From contig CM036159.1 of the NCBI GenBank assembly GCA_020631735.1, positions 14,485,511 through 14,549,510 on the forward strand: a stretch of 64,000 nt of DNA, given 5' to 3'. Below are positions 36,855-49,628 of this stretch, piece by piece. The notes below the pieces were generated by a model. The model had not been told where the DNA came from. It worked only from the letters and a program-made list of their open reading frames with translations, and made no database searches. The stretch is from Saccharum officinarum (lineage: Eukaryota; Streptophyta; Magnoliopsida; Poales; Poaceae). Position 1 is the first letter of the stretch. Each line of letters opens with the position of its first letter. Position numbers and translations under genes: made by a program.

Positions 36855-38228
36855 TTCACGGTCTCGTCATCGCTATTGATAAGAGTGGTAAAACTATGAA
36901 CCAGGCTGCTGGCTGCTGATATTATCCATGGACTCATGGAGTAGTGGACAACTGGACATATGACATTTCGATTTTGCATATGCAGCTAAGTCCACCCAGT
37001 GTTAGGGTGAGCCAATAGGATGACATGCGGGCTTATGTGCCACGGTGTCCGGTTTCATAAGCTTTACTACCACCCCAAGGGTTTTTTTTTTGGTTTCACA
37101 AACTTTAGTGCGCACAATGCCTGTCAGGGTTGACTAGACTACGCAACAAAGGTTATGGGGTTATATAGAACTTTTTCTATTTTGCACATCTAATCCTATT
37201 TTACAAATTTAAAAATATTTCATATATTACCTCCTAATAAAAGGTAGTAATAACTCATGGTATCCATCCAGATTTAACTAAAAATGCTACTCCAAAATCC
37301 TTAAACATTGCCCAAATGCTCTAAGTTGTATGGTGTATGGACCCCCACATTGACACTAATATCTTTTTTGTATGATGTAGTCCATATGGATCTCTTTCGT
37401 ATATTTAATTGCAAAAGAATAAGATAGTTCAAAAGGGCGCATAAATTGAACTCTGGTTTAGGAGAGGTAATATTTTGAGTGATATTCTCAAGCAATAAAT
37501 ATACACTTTACCATTGGCAATGGCTCGCTGGCCACGTCGCCTTGCATGCAGTTTGGCCAGCCAAATGAGCTCAGGCCAGCAAATTGGCAGCTCAGATCAT
37601 GCCGCTGTTTTTATGGACTAGCTTACAACTACAACAACAACATAGTCTTTTGTCCCAAGCAAGTTGGGGTAGACTAGAGATGAAACCCAAAAGAGACGAG
37701 AAACAGGGAGACACAGATCTTTTGCAATCAAAAATCTTTTGGACCATCCCAATTTTGTGGACTAGCTTGGCTGGCAAAAATCTTTTGGACTATCCCAATT
37801 TTGGCCTTGAACCAAATTGCAACCAAATGTAGAAGGCATGGCCAAATTTTGGCTTGGTCAACAGTTCAGTTGCAAGTCTGAAAGTTGTCCCTGATCATGA
37901 CAATACCCAGAGCTTCCCATTAAGAACTCTGCAACAACATTTGGGTCAGGACAAAAACTTCAGTGAGTGTCGTACAATGCCATGATACAAATTAGCCCCA
38001 AATAAGCCATTGATTCTATAGACGTCAGTGAATACGTTTGCATTTTGCAGACACCAATCACACCCAACACAACAGGAAGTGGCCAATGCCGCAATGCTCT
38101 CTGCAGAGGAACATCAAAGTCACAATAGCGCCAGCCACAGTACATGTGATTTTTTTCCAGTGCTGCTTTGAATGTGCATCCAATGTCTTGCTTAGCTTCA
38201 GCCTGATCCAATATCTTCACTAAATGCT
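36855..38228. other. Intergenic between the CX9C gene and TCAB1
   Basis: AT-rich, with no coding frame I can support. It includes the SINE-like fragment at 37620-37705 and, near 37730-37800, two imperfect copies of AAAATCTTTTGGACCATCCC. The right part probably contains the 3' UTR of the minus-strand gene ending at 38229. Confidence 0.4.
37620..37705. repeat. SINE-like fragment (Au-SINE type)
   Basis: Contains CTACAACAACAACATAGTC followed by TTTTGTCCCAAGCAAGTTGG and AGATGAAACCC, a short repeat I recognise as very common in grass genomes. The tRNA-derived promoter part is not evident here, so only a fragment is called. Confidence 0.5.
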
Positions 38229-41200
38229 TCAAGCTTCTTGTGACGAAGAAAACATCCAGACAGAGCAGCTGTTCTCATCACCTAATAGAGCACACGAAAT
38301 TAAATGTGTCACAGCTCCCATTCAAGCATCAGACCTATGGTTTGCAAGGCAATTTTGAGAGTCAATATAACATGCACCTGCCAAGTTTAACTCATCTTCA
38401 AACTCATCTTGCATACCAAATCTTCTGTGCCCGGATGATGTTACAGCAAATGGAAGGTATGGATGGAACGAGAACCCGTTTACAGTATCTAAGATCAAGT
38501 TGATATAAGATTAAAATGGATAAAAAGGGGGCAGACCCAGTGCCAGAGGCTCCCACACGAGTGGGGTCTAGGGAAGGGAATAACCGAAGCAAAGTCTTAC
38601 CCCGCAGAAATTCTGCAGAGAGACGGCTTCGAATCCAGGACCTGGTGACTCGGCGAGCTAGCACTCACCAACTGCACCAGGCCTGCCCTTCATAAGATTA
38701 AAATGGATATAATACAGAAATAGAGACATACTAAGGCGTCTTTGGTTGGGACACTGGCCTAGGGGCGCTCGCCCAGGCAGGTCGATCCAGCCGCCAGGCG
38801 CTGGAAATCGACGGCCTGGGGAGCCACCCGGTCCAGGCGCCTTTTGCCAGGTTCACAACCAAACACGCCGTTAAACCTCCTCCGGAAATACAAGTTCAGA
38901 AGAGACATACCAGCTGCTGCTTGGAAGCCGGTTACCCATTGACCACCTTGAAGATCATATACATGGACCATGCCATCCTATGGAGACACGGAAATTCCTC
39001 TTTCAGTTTTTGCTGGTTCAAAACATAATTAACTCAAATGAGAAAATGGCCCTCACCTGCCCACCGGTGGCTAGATGTCTACCACAGGGCTCAATATCAA
39101 AATATATTCTTTGATTAGTAGTATCAGCTGATCTGTACAACCTTATTATGGAAATCACATACACAAAAAAGAACATAAGAAAAGCTTGCACAGATAAACT
39201 AGAAGGGACATAATTCCACTTAAAAATCCAGTATACTGCACCGACATAGTAGTTCAGTTCTACTTATTAACTGATGTAAAATATACTGCATTGGTATAGA
39301 CATTGAAAGATTGCTAGAGTAATATATGATCAATATAAAGACAGGCTTGCTTCGGTTATGATGGCAAGCGGATATATCCAATTAACCCGCACTGGAAAGC
39401 AAGCTTACTACACCTAACCAATCGAATAGCATATCCGTACAACCACTTAAGTATGCCATATGGAAGTAGATAGGCCAGCATTGAGACGATAAACCATATC
39501 TGCCACAAGATGCCATAAACCCATAGCTGAAAATAAAGCTATAAGATCTGCCCAAATGAAACATTTAAGATAAGATGACCAAAGAACATATTTTATCATT
39601 TACCTGTTCACCAAAAAAAATCATTTACCAAAAGAAACAAACAAAAACTTTGATATGTTCATTCACATGAGATAAGGCCTTGTACGTAACCATCAAATCA
39701 TTTAAAAAAATCCAAGAAATAAATTGTTCTGTAAAGGCAAAAAAAAATGATTAAGCTCTTACTTGTAAACAATGTCCACAGTATTGCGAACATCCCAACA
39801 TAATATGTATGGATCCTGATAAAAGATCAATAGATACTTGATATCATATACCAAAAGGATTGAGTAAATCTATGCAAGTCATATGAACCCTGAACTGCCC
39901 AATAGTATGCTAACTGACCAAATGTTGAGAAAATAGGTACCTTGCGCCCTCCAGTATACAGATAGTTCCCATCTTTCGAAAAAAGCACCTGAAACTTTCA
40001 TCAATGTTAACTGCTATTCATACCGTAAGATTCAAATGTACACGACTGCTTTCCCAACCTGTGTGACACCGCCAATCTGCCCATGTAAGACATACAAAGG
40101 CTCCATATTACTCTCTGCATACACAGCAGTTGTCTGGCTGTATGAACCAACAGCAAGCATCCCATTTTGTGGAGAGAAGGAAATTGAAGATATTATACCT
40201 GTCATGAAAACAAGTGCTCAGAAGCCAAGCACTTATAGCAAAGTTTGTGTAACTTCACAAGTCATACCAAAGGAAGTTCAATAACCACTAGCCAAAAGTG
40301 AGCCTGAGATGAAGCAATCAAAATCTTTATGAGTAAAGCTTAGTGCAAAGTTGTTGATAGTGCAGCCTCATTGATCATAGTGCTCTAAACGATAGTTATG
40401 TAGACAACAAGTTCTAGCACAAACTTATTTTGGTGGTTTCATTGAATGCTATTGTTTGAGGAAAAAGAATGTAAAGTACATTTCAAGAATCTATGATCTA
40501 CATACTCCAACAGAGTTTTAAGGATGCTTCAAAGCATGTCAAGGGCACCAAACTTACAACAGGAATTGTCACATACCAGTTGGCCCTTCACCTCCCTTAA
40601 GTAAAGAATATTGATCAAAATCTCTGCCAGGCCGATGAACATCAAACACTCTTATAGCTTTGTTATATCCAGCAAATAGCCTGCAGAACAACATACCCCC
40701 AATGAATAAATATTCAAGAAGATTTTACTTCAGTCTTCAGTTTAATTGCCTGAAGTTAGGCCACTAACCCATATGTTATCTTAAGATATGAAAGTATGAT
40801 ATTTGACAATAAGCATTACACACAACAAAATGAGTAAGAAACCATTAATTTCTTATGCTGAGAATAAGACCTAACAGAATCCCATGACTACAAACAGTAT
40901 GTTTCAGAAAAAATCCTTACATAACACAAATTAAATTTAGAGTCTGAGTGCACCGCACATACTTAGATCCTGTAGAATTGAAAGAAATTGTAAGTGCAGC
41001 AGCTATTTCATCCATGGCATCATATGCTCTGTATGTGCACCGGAGCTGCAATTCCCAAAACAAATAATCAGAACCAGAATTACTTGTTAGCCACACACGA
41101 AAGACAAAAAACAAGAACCACCGCTCTTACTTCCCCACTGGTGGCATCCCAAAGGTGTATGGGATGATCACGACTGGTGGTTGCAAATACACAGGTGGCT

Positions 41201-41634
41201 GGGTCTGCATCAAATTCACTAATTGATCATAAAGGAAGAAGGAACATGAACATATCAAAGAAAGCAATTCACCACCCACCAGACAAAGACATACACGGGT
41301 ACCAGCAGAAATCGTACACTGGCTCACCCTCATTCACCTGAAGGAATGCGCCATAAGAATCTGCAGGGGAAAGAATTGAAACTAAAACAGCAGATTGGAA
41401 GTAGAGAATAATTGAACCAACAGAAACAACCAAAGGATAGGCTAAGCATTGAATGCAAGCATTTACATGAATACATGATACACTGCCACATTCGCAACAG
41501 CAAAAAAACTCAAAACCAGAGACGCACCTTCACCTCCGACGGCGGCCTCGGCAACGGGCTCCGCCGCACTGTACGCTTCCTCCGGCCTGTCCAACGGAAG
41601 AAGGAAATGCCCCACTTTTAGCCACTCGCCGCGC

Positions 41635-41695
<61 letters not shown>

Positions 41696-42050
41696 TATCA
41701 GAAAATGTAAGCGCGCGGCTTACAACTTACAAGTAGAACAAGCGGAGGGAGTTATCGTCGGAGCTGGTGAGGAAGGAGGACCCGTCGGGCGACCACTTTA
41801 CGCCCTTGAGGAAGTTCTCGCCGCCTCTGTTGCTGCCAGAGGAAGTGGCGGAGCGGAACTGGCGGGCGAAGTGGTAGAGCCGGCGAGGGGGGCGGTCGAA
41901 GCGGAGCTGGGGCCACGTGTACTCTGCCGCCGCCTCCATCGCCGTAGCATCGCTCTCCGCGTCGCCCTGTGGCACCTCTTCCGTCTCCGTAGCATCGCTC
42001 ACGGCGCCGCCCGGTGGCGCCGCCGCCGCTTCCTCTTGCGCCGCTGCCAT
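38229..42050 (-). CDS. WD40 protein, telomerase Cajal body protein 1 (WRAP53/TCAB1)-like
   Basis: Thirteen exons close in phase to 425 residues: 42050-41731, 41586-41528, 41360-41280, 41204-41131, 41045-40963, 40680-40577, 40198-40059, 39988-39941, 39815-39763, 39141-39057, 38977-38911, 38488-38378 and 38281-38229 (stop TGA). All introns are GT-AG. The N-terminus is Ala/Glu-rich and disordered. WD40 repeats then begin with FLKGVKWSPDGSSFLTSSDD, and later YDFCWYP, RDHPIHLWDATSGE and the downstream blades match the TCAB1 family, whose animal member binds scaRNAs and telomerase RNA in Cajal bodies. The plant role is less defined. ATG 42050 was chosen because the family-like coding starts there, although the frame is open further upstream. 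A SINE and a MITE sit in intron 11 and a GA microsatellite in intron 1. It is divergent from the gene at 42389. Confidence 0.9.
38523..38691 (-). mobile_element. tRNA-derived SINE in TCAB1 intron 11
   Basis: An exact 18 bp target duplication (ataagattaaaatggata) lies at 38505-38522 and 38692-38709. On the minus strand the element begins with an A-box-like TGGTGCAGTTGGTGAG and a B-box GGTCCTGGATTCGAAGC, the internal pol III promoter of tRNA-derived SINEs. It ends in CCCCCTTTTTA. The perfect duplication indicates a young insertion. The B-box is not part of a functional tRNA gene, because no cloverleaf follows. Confidence 0.85.
38735..38869. mobile_element. MITE (Tourist-like) in TCAB1 intron 11
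   Basis: Inverted ends GGCGTCTTTGGTTGGGA and TTCACAACCAAACACGCC enclose about 135 bp of GC-rich sequence, with TA-rich flanks (ctaa / gttaaa). The GGCGTNTTTGGTTG terminus is typical of grass Tourist-type elements. Confidence 0.65.
41637..41693. repeat. GA dinucleotide microsatellite
   Basis: An uninterrupted (GA)n of 57 bp within intron 1 of the TCAB1-like gene. On the gene's strand it is a CT-rich tract. It is likely length-polymorphic. Confidence 0.95.
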
Positions 42051-42388
42051 CGTGCTCAGCTCTTCTCCGGCGAAGCAAAGCAACCGGCGGCCTGGGGCTG
42101 GGGTTTCGACGGGTTTCTGGCTCGTTCCCGTTTGGGCTGAACCAAGTGGAATCATAGTCAGACAGGCCTGGCCCAAACGAAGTCACAGGCCGAGCCCGCA
42201 ACTGCATCGTGGGCTCGTGAGATTTGACGTATAGGGCTGGGCCCAACCCAACCCCACGTGCACGGCACGGCACGGCACGCGACTCACCTCTCCGTCCAGG
42301 TAGTTGCAGTCGCGAGCCCACTGGTGGTTGCAGTGTTAGATCCGTCCGCCTGAGCCAGAGCGAGGAGTGAATCCCACGGCACGGGGCC
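42051..42388. promoter_or_regulatory. Shared bidirectional promoter of TCAB1-like and FAM114-like genes
   Basis: Only 338 bp separate the two divergent start codons. The interval is GC-rich, lacks an obvious TATA box and contains several GGCCCA/TGGGCC-type motifs (near 42169, 42211 and 42235) like the site II elements of plant housekeeping promoters. It also has a GGCAC repeat near 42260. Both genes probably start transcription inside it. Confidence 0.65.
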
Positions 42389-45300
42389 ATGTCCGACGAG
42401 TCGCCGCCGCCAGCGCAGGCGGCCGAGAAGAGCCAGCCCGCCGAGCAGGCGGCAGGCGGCTGGGGCGGATGGGGCCTCTCCATCTTCTCAGAGATCTCCC
42501 GCAACGTGAGTACTGAGTAGCACTCCGACCTGCCGGCTTCATACGCCATGCGCAGAATTATTATTATTTTACTCGGTGGGAAGGTCGGATTAGGGTTTCA
42601 ATGAATTGATGTGATGTGGTGTGGTATGTCACAGGCGGTGGAGGTTGCTAAGAGTGCCATCGCCGACATTCAGCAACCGCCTGAGCAGGAGGCAGGACCC
42701 GGTAGTGGCGAGAAGGATCAAGAGAAGGAACCGGAGGGGGATGGGGAGGAGGAGGAGGAGCGACGCAAGGCGGCTCTGGACAAGCTGGAGAAGGCCAGTG
42801 AGGACTCAATCCTGGGCCAGGCAATTTCCTGCCTTGCTTTGCTACTCTCTCAATATTACTGCTGTCTTCCTGGGCTTGGCAATGCCGGTGACAATGGTTG
42901 GTGAATTGCTGTTTGCAATGTGTGTATGTGGGTTTCTGCAGGGGCTGAAGGCCTTTGATAGCTCGGTGGAGACCATCACGACTGGTACTTGGCAAGCTCT
43001 TGGGACCGCATGGAAGAGTGGTTCACTATTTGTTCAAAAGTACATCCCTCATTTTATGGCTACTTCAGTTTCTGCTGTTACAGCCCTTCACTATTTGTTC
43101 AAAAATTAGTTCAGTGATGACAGACACATCCCATGTTACTTGTCCTTACATTACATGAAACAGCCTAGACGACCTAGTGTTCCTTCCTCCCACTAGTAAA
43201 TCCACCCAGTCTGTTCTACTTTTGAAATCGTGGATCTAGTTGGTTACATCTTACACGTGTGAACATGAGATCCAAATCTGTATTATATATACTAAATGCC
43301 GTTAGCGCTAGTTTATGATGCCATTTATTTCCAGTTACTGGTTGATAAATGAATACATGGGTATTCAGCTGCTTGTGCACGTGTATAACATGACATTTCA
43401 TAGATGTTTTTATTATGTATAAGATAGCGATGAGATTCTGAAAACAGACTTTCCATCATAAATTTGTTGTTGTCTGTTATCTAGTAACTTTGTATGTCTT
43501 TTCTCAACTTCAAGCATCAACTATCAGCAGGTTAACCTTCTAATGTCTTATTAATGTTCAATACTCCTATGTCTAGATACATAGCAAATTCGATGTGCCA
43601 AAAAAAGACAAAGCGACTTATAATTTGGAACGGAGGGAGTAGTTAGTAATGTGTTCATTAACAGTAACCCTGCAACGGTCTCTCCTTTACTTGGATAAGT
43701 AACACATTTGCTTGGTGTATTTATCTCTGACTATAACGTGGTTACTTTCCTAGATTGGAAAATTCAGCTTCAAGCTTGGCCGAAACCATTCAGCAAGGAG
43801 AACTGCCTGCCAAAGCATCTGCGATAGCACCAACCATTTTAGAGGTAACTAGGACTCAGTAATTGCATTGCCTCTACATATATGTGAAACAAATATTGTT
43901 TTAATATTAAAATTCAATAACCACAGACAGGGAAGTCATTTACAGCAAAAGGAATGGAAGTGCTTGAACGTGTTGGAAAGGAAACAATGGAGTTTATTGT
44001 CGAAGAAACTGGTATGGAAGTTGATAAAGGTAGTAACGGTGAAGGTGACCAGCAGACAGAAGAGGAACAGTTTGAAGAAGTCTCATTTGACAGATGCTTC
44101 TATATTTATGGAGGGCCTGATCAATTAGAGGTGATGCTTTGTTTTCCCAAGGATATTATGTGTTTGGTCTTCAATATGCCCCTTTTTTCTCTTAGTTGGA
44201 TGTGGTCTCTTTTTTTTTTCTTTGTAATAGGAGCTGGAAGCATTATCAAGCCATTATGCATTGTTGTTTAATAGGAAAAAGGGAAAACTTAATGCTGAGC
44301 AGAAAACATTTTACGATGGAAAGCTTAAAGAAGTACAACAGATTTTTAATCTTAGCACCAATGTTGACGAAGATGGACCAGAATCTGACAAAGGGAAGAA
44401 GATTGAATCAGCTAACACTGACGCTTATGCTGAGATGAAGAAGTTATGTGAAGCCAGTGTTAGCAAGGCTGCTAAGATGGCTGCAGGGTATGTGTATCCT
44501 TCACTCCCATGTGAATTCAAAACTAATATGTTGCTACTTATATTTATTTTTGTCAAGTATTGATGAAATTAATGAAATTGTGTCAATTTATAAAGAGACA
44601 TTTAGCATGTGATTGACTAGATAGGCAGCAACTTCTTAAGAAAATCCAATGTATACATGATGAAAACAACATGGTTTAACTTTTTTGCGATATATTGTCC
44701 ACTCAAGTCGGTTATAAAAATATCTTCTAATTTAGACTTCATTTTTTGGCATTCATTTCTTTAAAAGCATTCTTGAGAGTTGAAACCTGATTATATCCAC
44801 CTTTGCAGGTTCACCACTGCCTTGGGTGGGCTTTCTCCTAATGAGATTATCAAACGAACCACTAATAGGCTTGAGACCATTCACTCAGAGGGTGTTCATG
44901 TATGTACATACTATGTACTATGTCATTCTTTGCTTATATATTTGATATTTCTTTGAGGGAAAAACTCTTTCTTGCAGAAATTATCAGAGATGTGCTGCCT
45001 TGCAGTTTCTCAGCTTCTGGTGCTAGGAAAGTCAGTAATATCTTCTGCCAATAAATCAAAGAATGAAGATGATGAAAATGATGTTAAGATTGATTGGCCT
45101 GAAGATCCCATTTCAAAAGCTAAAATAATCAGATGGAAGGCGCAATCCATCTCTGTGGATATGGAAAAGGTGTCTACTAGTTTTGCTACAGGTAATGGAC
45201 CTCTCATGCGAATTGATTACTCTTTGTAGGAGGTGAATTTCAATCTTCACAAATGCTAACTCATTTGTCTGTTAGGTATCTCGGATGTTGCTGAAGCTTA

Positions 45301-45490
45301 TGCGGCAGCTATGCAAAATGCTCTCGCTGACAAGCAGGATGACCTCCCAAATCAGAAGTCTTTGCAGGAGAAGGTTAAGTCCATATCCATCCATCTTAAC
45401 TCCGATCAGACCAGTGCTGTCAGCAAGCTACAAGACGCCCTGCAGTACCTGGCCTACGTCGTCGTATGCGCTTCAATGCCAAGTGTGTAA
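42389..45490 (+). CDS. FAM114/DUF719 (Noxp20-like) protein
   Basis: Nine exons close in phase to 490 residues: 42389-42505, 42635-42820, 42942-43039, 43754-43844, 43927-44130, 44231-44487, 44809-44899, 44978-45191 and 45276-45490 (stop TAA). The N-terminus holds GGWGGWG and an acidic Glu-rich linker. A conserved region follows with GLKAFDSSVETITTGTWQALGTAW, then LENSASSLAETIQ and GLSPNEIIKRTTNRL, as in eukaryotic FAM114A/DUF719 proteins, whose role is poorly known (animal members are Golgi- or neuron-linked). Intron 2 uses a GC donor (CAG|GCAATT); no nearby GT keeps the frame. A LINE is inserted at the stop codon, with the 3' UTR resuming at about 50933. Part of the exon 5-intron 5 region recurs at 58742-58866. 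Confidence 0.88.
43564..43639. mobile_element. Stowaway-like MITE remnant in FAM114 intron 3
   Basis: TA-flanked segment starting CTCCTATGTC and ending GAACGGAGGGAG, the typical Stowaway terminus. At about 76 bp it is a deleted derivative. Confidence 0.55.
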
Positions 45491-45702
45491 TTGTGGTGTT
45501 TTTTTTTTTGATAAAAGCCCGTAGGCAAGCTTTATTGGTCGAATATAGTTACATCGTTTGATAATAGCTGAACAATAAAACCAGGGGGATCATCGTCCCA
45601 AATATAATTTGCTCTAGAAATCATAGCTTGCCTAGCTAGCTCATGTGCCACTTGATTAGCTTCCCTGCTTAAGTGCTCAATGGATATCTCTTGGAAACCA
45701 TT

Positions 45703-48700
45703 TCACACTATATTACATTCGTCATAAATTGCAGCAGCTGAGTTTGCAGTAAACCCCGCGTTCTCCATAGTTTCGACGACCTCCATACAATCCGTTTGAA
45801 CAATCAATCTATTACCCCCAATATATTGAGCTAGCATAAGTCCCTCCTTTAGGGCAAAAGCTTCTGCCATTGGTGCATCAACTAAGAAAGGTATAAAAGT
45901 ATTTGAAGCTACAATCATACCCCCGGAACTATCTCTTATAATAGCACCTGTGCTGCCGCACCCTCTGTCCTCATCAAAAGAAGCATCGATATTCAGCATA
46001 ATATAACCTTCACTCGGCTTTTTCCATCCTCGTCTTATCTTACTACCTTTCTTCATAGCCATCTGGTAATTCTTTGTTAACGAAGCAATAGCTAGACCTG
46101 ATCTTGATGGTGGTTGAACCATCTCTCCATGCGTTAGTTGACGCCGTTCCCACCATAGATGCCATCCTCCGGTCAGAATGAGTTCGGCAAGTCCTACTTC
46201 CAGACTATGAACTTTCTCTCCTCTGAATATTAATTCTTCAAGAACAATGGACCCTGATCGATCAGCTTGTAGAAAGTTTCTAATTTTCTCCCAAATTCCA
46301 ATCGACCTCCATACTGCTCTAGCCCGATCACACATGAACATTAAGTGTTTAATATCTTCCGCTCCATTGTGACACACAGGGCATCCACCATCAGGAATAA
46401 TATGCCTATTTGCCAATATAGCATTGCACGACATCAGTCCTCGGAGTGCTCTCCAACCAAATATTTTTATTTTCCCCGGCACTTGGAGCTTCCAAAGGTT
46501 TTTCCAGATTTGATGATTGCTAGTACTACCGCCCTGCATTGCTGCAATTCTAGCTCCATATTTCTCCTTCCATTGGCAATGATAAGCTGATCTCACAGAA
46601 AACACGCCGTTTCTATTATAATGCCAGGCCACACAGTCATCTCTCCCTGAAGTAATGGGTATCTGTAATATGCGATTAGCATCAATCTCAAGGATAGAAC
46701 GCACCAGATCCTCATCCCACGTGGCAGTCACTGGATTGATAAGCTCATCCACTGAACTAACTAAATTGTTTCCTCTTCGTGTCTGAACTTTCATGTCATG
46801 GCTGCCGGGTATCCAATTGTCCTCCCAGATCTTGATTTGTGTACCATCGCCAACCCTCCAGATATAACCAAGTTTGAAACAATCAAGACCAACTAAGATA
46901 CTTTGCCAAGTATAAGAGCTTCCACTTTTCATCTTTGCGTTGAGCAGCTTCCCATCAGGATAGTAATGCGCTCTTAATACTCTAGCACACAATGAATCAG
47001 GCTCTCTCAAAAGCCTCCACACTTGTTTAGCTAGCATTGCCAGATTGAAAGATTGAATATCTCTGAATCCCATACCTCCTGAACCTTTAGGCATACACAT
47101 TTTCCACCACTCTTGCCAATGCATCCTCTTATGATTATTGTCATCACCCCACCAGTATCGCGAAATAGCATTAGTTATTCCTTTGCATATTTTATTAGGA
47201 ATTTTAAACACCATCATCGCATATACTGGAATGGCTTGAGCAATAGATTTTATCAGGATCTCCTTACCTCCCATACTCAATAGTTTCTCCTTCCACCCGT
47301 TGATTCTAGAATTAACTCGATCAATAAGGTGACGAAAGCAGTCACTACGATCAGCCCCCACCATCGCCGGTAAGCCCAAATACTTGTCACTAAGAGATTC
47401 AGACATTATGTTCAAAGCTTCACAGGCCTCTACTTTGGCATCAACATGGGTATTGTTGGAGAAGAAAATGCTTGACTTTGCTTCACTAACTTTCTGCCCA
47501 GAGTTGGCACAATATCTGTTTAGAATATCAGTCAAGCAGTCTGCATTCTTCTTGTCGGCATGCATTAGAATGAGTGAATCATCTGCAAAAAGCAAATGTG
47601 AAATAACAGGAGTTGTCCTGCACACCTTGACACCCTCCAACTCCCCTCTTTCTTCAGCACCCTTCAACATACATGATAGACCTTCTGCAACTATCAAGAA
47701 TAAATAAGGTGACAATGGGTCACCCTGCCTTAAACCCCTTGTTGGTATAATAGTATCAGTTTCCATCGAATTAAATCGGACTCTATACTTGACCGATTTT
47801 ACACAAGCCATAATCATCTGCACCCATCTGCGGTCAAAGCCGAGTTTCAACATCATTTTCTCAAGAAAAACCCACTCTACTCTATCATATGCTTTATGCA
47901 TATCCAGTTTAACAGCACATAATCCCCTATTCCCCTTCTTCTTTTTCATAGAATGTATGCATTCATACGCCAATAAAATATTATCTGTAATCAACCTTCC
48001 CGGAACAAAAGCACTTTGATGGTAGCTTATAATATCTGGTAATATAACTTTTAGTCTACTCGATAGGATCTTTGATATTACCTTGTAGACTACATTGCAA
48101 AGAGAAATTGGCCTGAACTGATCAACTTTATCTGGGCTCTCTACCTTCGTTATCATAACAACTGTAGTATCATTCCACCCTTCCGGAATAGTTGAGTTGT
48201 TCACTGCGTGCAGCACTTCATCAATCAACTCCTCTCCCAACATACTCCAGAAACGTTTGAAAAAGATTGCATGTAACCCATCAGGGCCAGGGGCTTTGAG
48301 ATCCCCAATACTGAATAGAGCTTTCTTCACTTCGTCCCTAGAAAAGGGAGCTAAAAGAAGCTGATTCATATCAGCTGTCACCCTGCAGTTTACATCCCTT
48401 AGAACTTCCTGATCAACATCATGCACTTCAGACGTAAATAGATGATTAAAATACTCCTTAACCATCTCCTTCATCTCCCCGGCCTCCTCATGTCTTACCC
48501 CAAAATCATCTACTAGCCCCTTAACAATATTCCTTCTCCTCCGGGTCGATGCATAATGGTGGAAAAAAATTGTATTGCGATCCCCATGCTTAAGCCAATT
48601 CGCCCTGGCTCTTTGCACCAAAAAAATTTCTTCCTGTTCTAGCAAGAGTTCTAGACGCAGGAGGATCTCCTTTTGTGCTGCTATTGAATCATCCGTTATC

Positions 48701-49628
48701 GTACCACGTCTTAATCTTTCAAACTCTCTTTTCAGCTTTTTCATACGATGAACAGGTTTCTTCAATATCTCACGATCCCAAGCATGCAAGTCATCGTGCA
48801 CTGCATTCACCTTTGCCATCAAACTTGGGCCATTGCCCTACGCTGCAGCATGCGCCCAAGCCGCCTGTACTATTTCCTCCACAGTTTCCTCCTTCGGCTA
48901 TCTTGCTTCAAATCTTCTTGGTCTCCCTGCATTAGGAATCTGTTCAGCAGCGCTGTCTGTATCAACGATAAGGGGGCGATGATCAGATTTGACCATCTCC
49001 CTATTTGTAAGTTGTGCCTCTGGAAACAAAATATTCCATTGTACATTTGCAACTCCTCGATCCAATCGCTCTCTGATTCTCCCTCGCTGCCAAGTAAAAA
49101 CATCACCCGAAAAGCCAATATCAGCTAGCTCACAATCCATAAGAGTATCCTGGAAGGCTTGCAACTGTGCTTGTGATCTAGCTCGCCCCCCTTCCTTTTC
49201 ATGATGGAATAAGATCTCATTAAAATCCCCTAAAGCCAACCATGGGAGAGACATGTTGTCATGCAAAGACCGTAATGTCTCCCATGTCACATGCTTATGG
49301 TCCCATCTTGGCTCTCCATAAATTCTAGTTAATCTCCACTCCACATTACCTCTAATCACCACATCAATGAAATACTGCGAGACACCTTGACACTGAATCA
49401 GTCTCCTTCCTCCACAACATGAGCAATCCACCACTTCGGCCATCACTCTCATTAATTATAAATTGATCACATCCCAACTTTCTTTTCAAGATTTCTGCCT
49501 TCGTTCTATCCAAATGTGTTTCAGACAGAAAAAAACACGTCTGGTCTCTCCCGCTTCTGGATTTCCAGAAGCGCACGAACTGCCCGAGCACTAGCAAGGC
49601 CCTGGCAGTTCCAAGCCAAGATTTTCAT
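45703..49628 (-). pseudogene. LINE ORF2: endonuclease, reverse transcriptase, zf-RVT, RNase H (broken)
   Basis: The ATG at 49628 begins MKILAWNCQGLASAR, the APE-type endonuclease start. A frame change follows in a T-run near 49525 and another near 49400-49450. Endonuclease residues such as GDFNEILFHHEK and KSDHRPL are present. Stops occur at 48898 and about 48838. The 48822-45703 stretch is open for 1,039 codons and holds RT (LKAPGPDGLHAIFFK, RPISLCNVVYKVISK, RQGDPLSPYLF, FADDSL), a zinc-binding zf-RVT region (CPVCHNGAEDIKHLMFMC) and a C-terminal RNase H (NIDASFDEDRGCGSTGAIIRD). It is a degenerate copy of the plant L1 clade. Confidence 0.9.

Noticed and set aside
42051..42176. An N-terminal extension of the TCAB1-like protein upstream of 42050
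   Set aside because: The frame is open, but the family-like Ala/Glu-rich start begins at the ATG at 42050 and the extension would consume the shared promoter.
45010..45207. Minus-strand frame opposite FAM114 exon 8
   Set aside because: A shadow frame; the plus strand has exact splice phase and the protein-family match.
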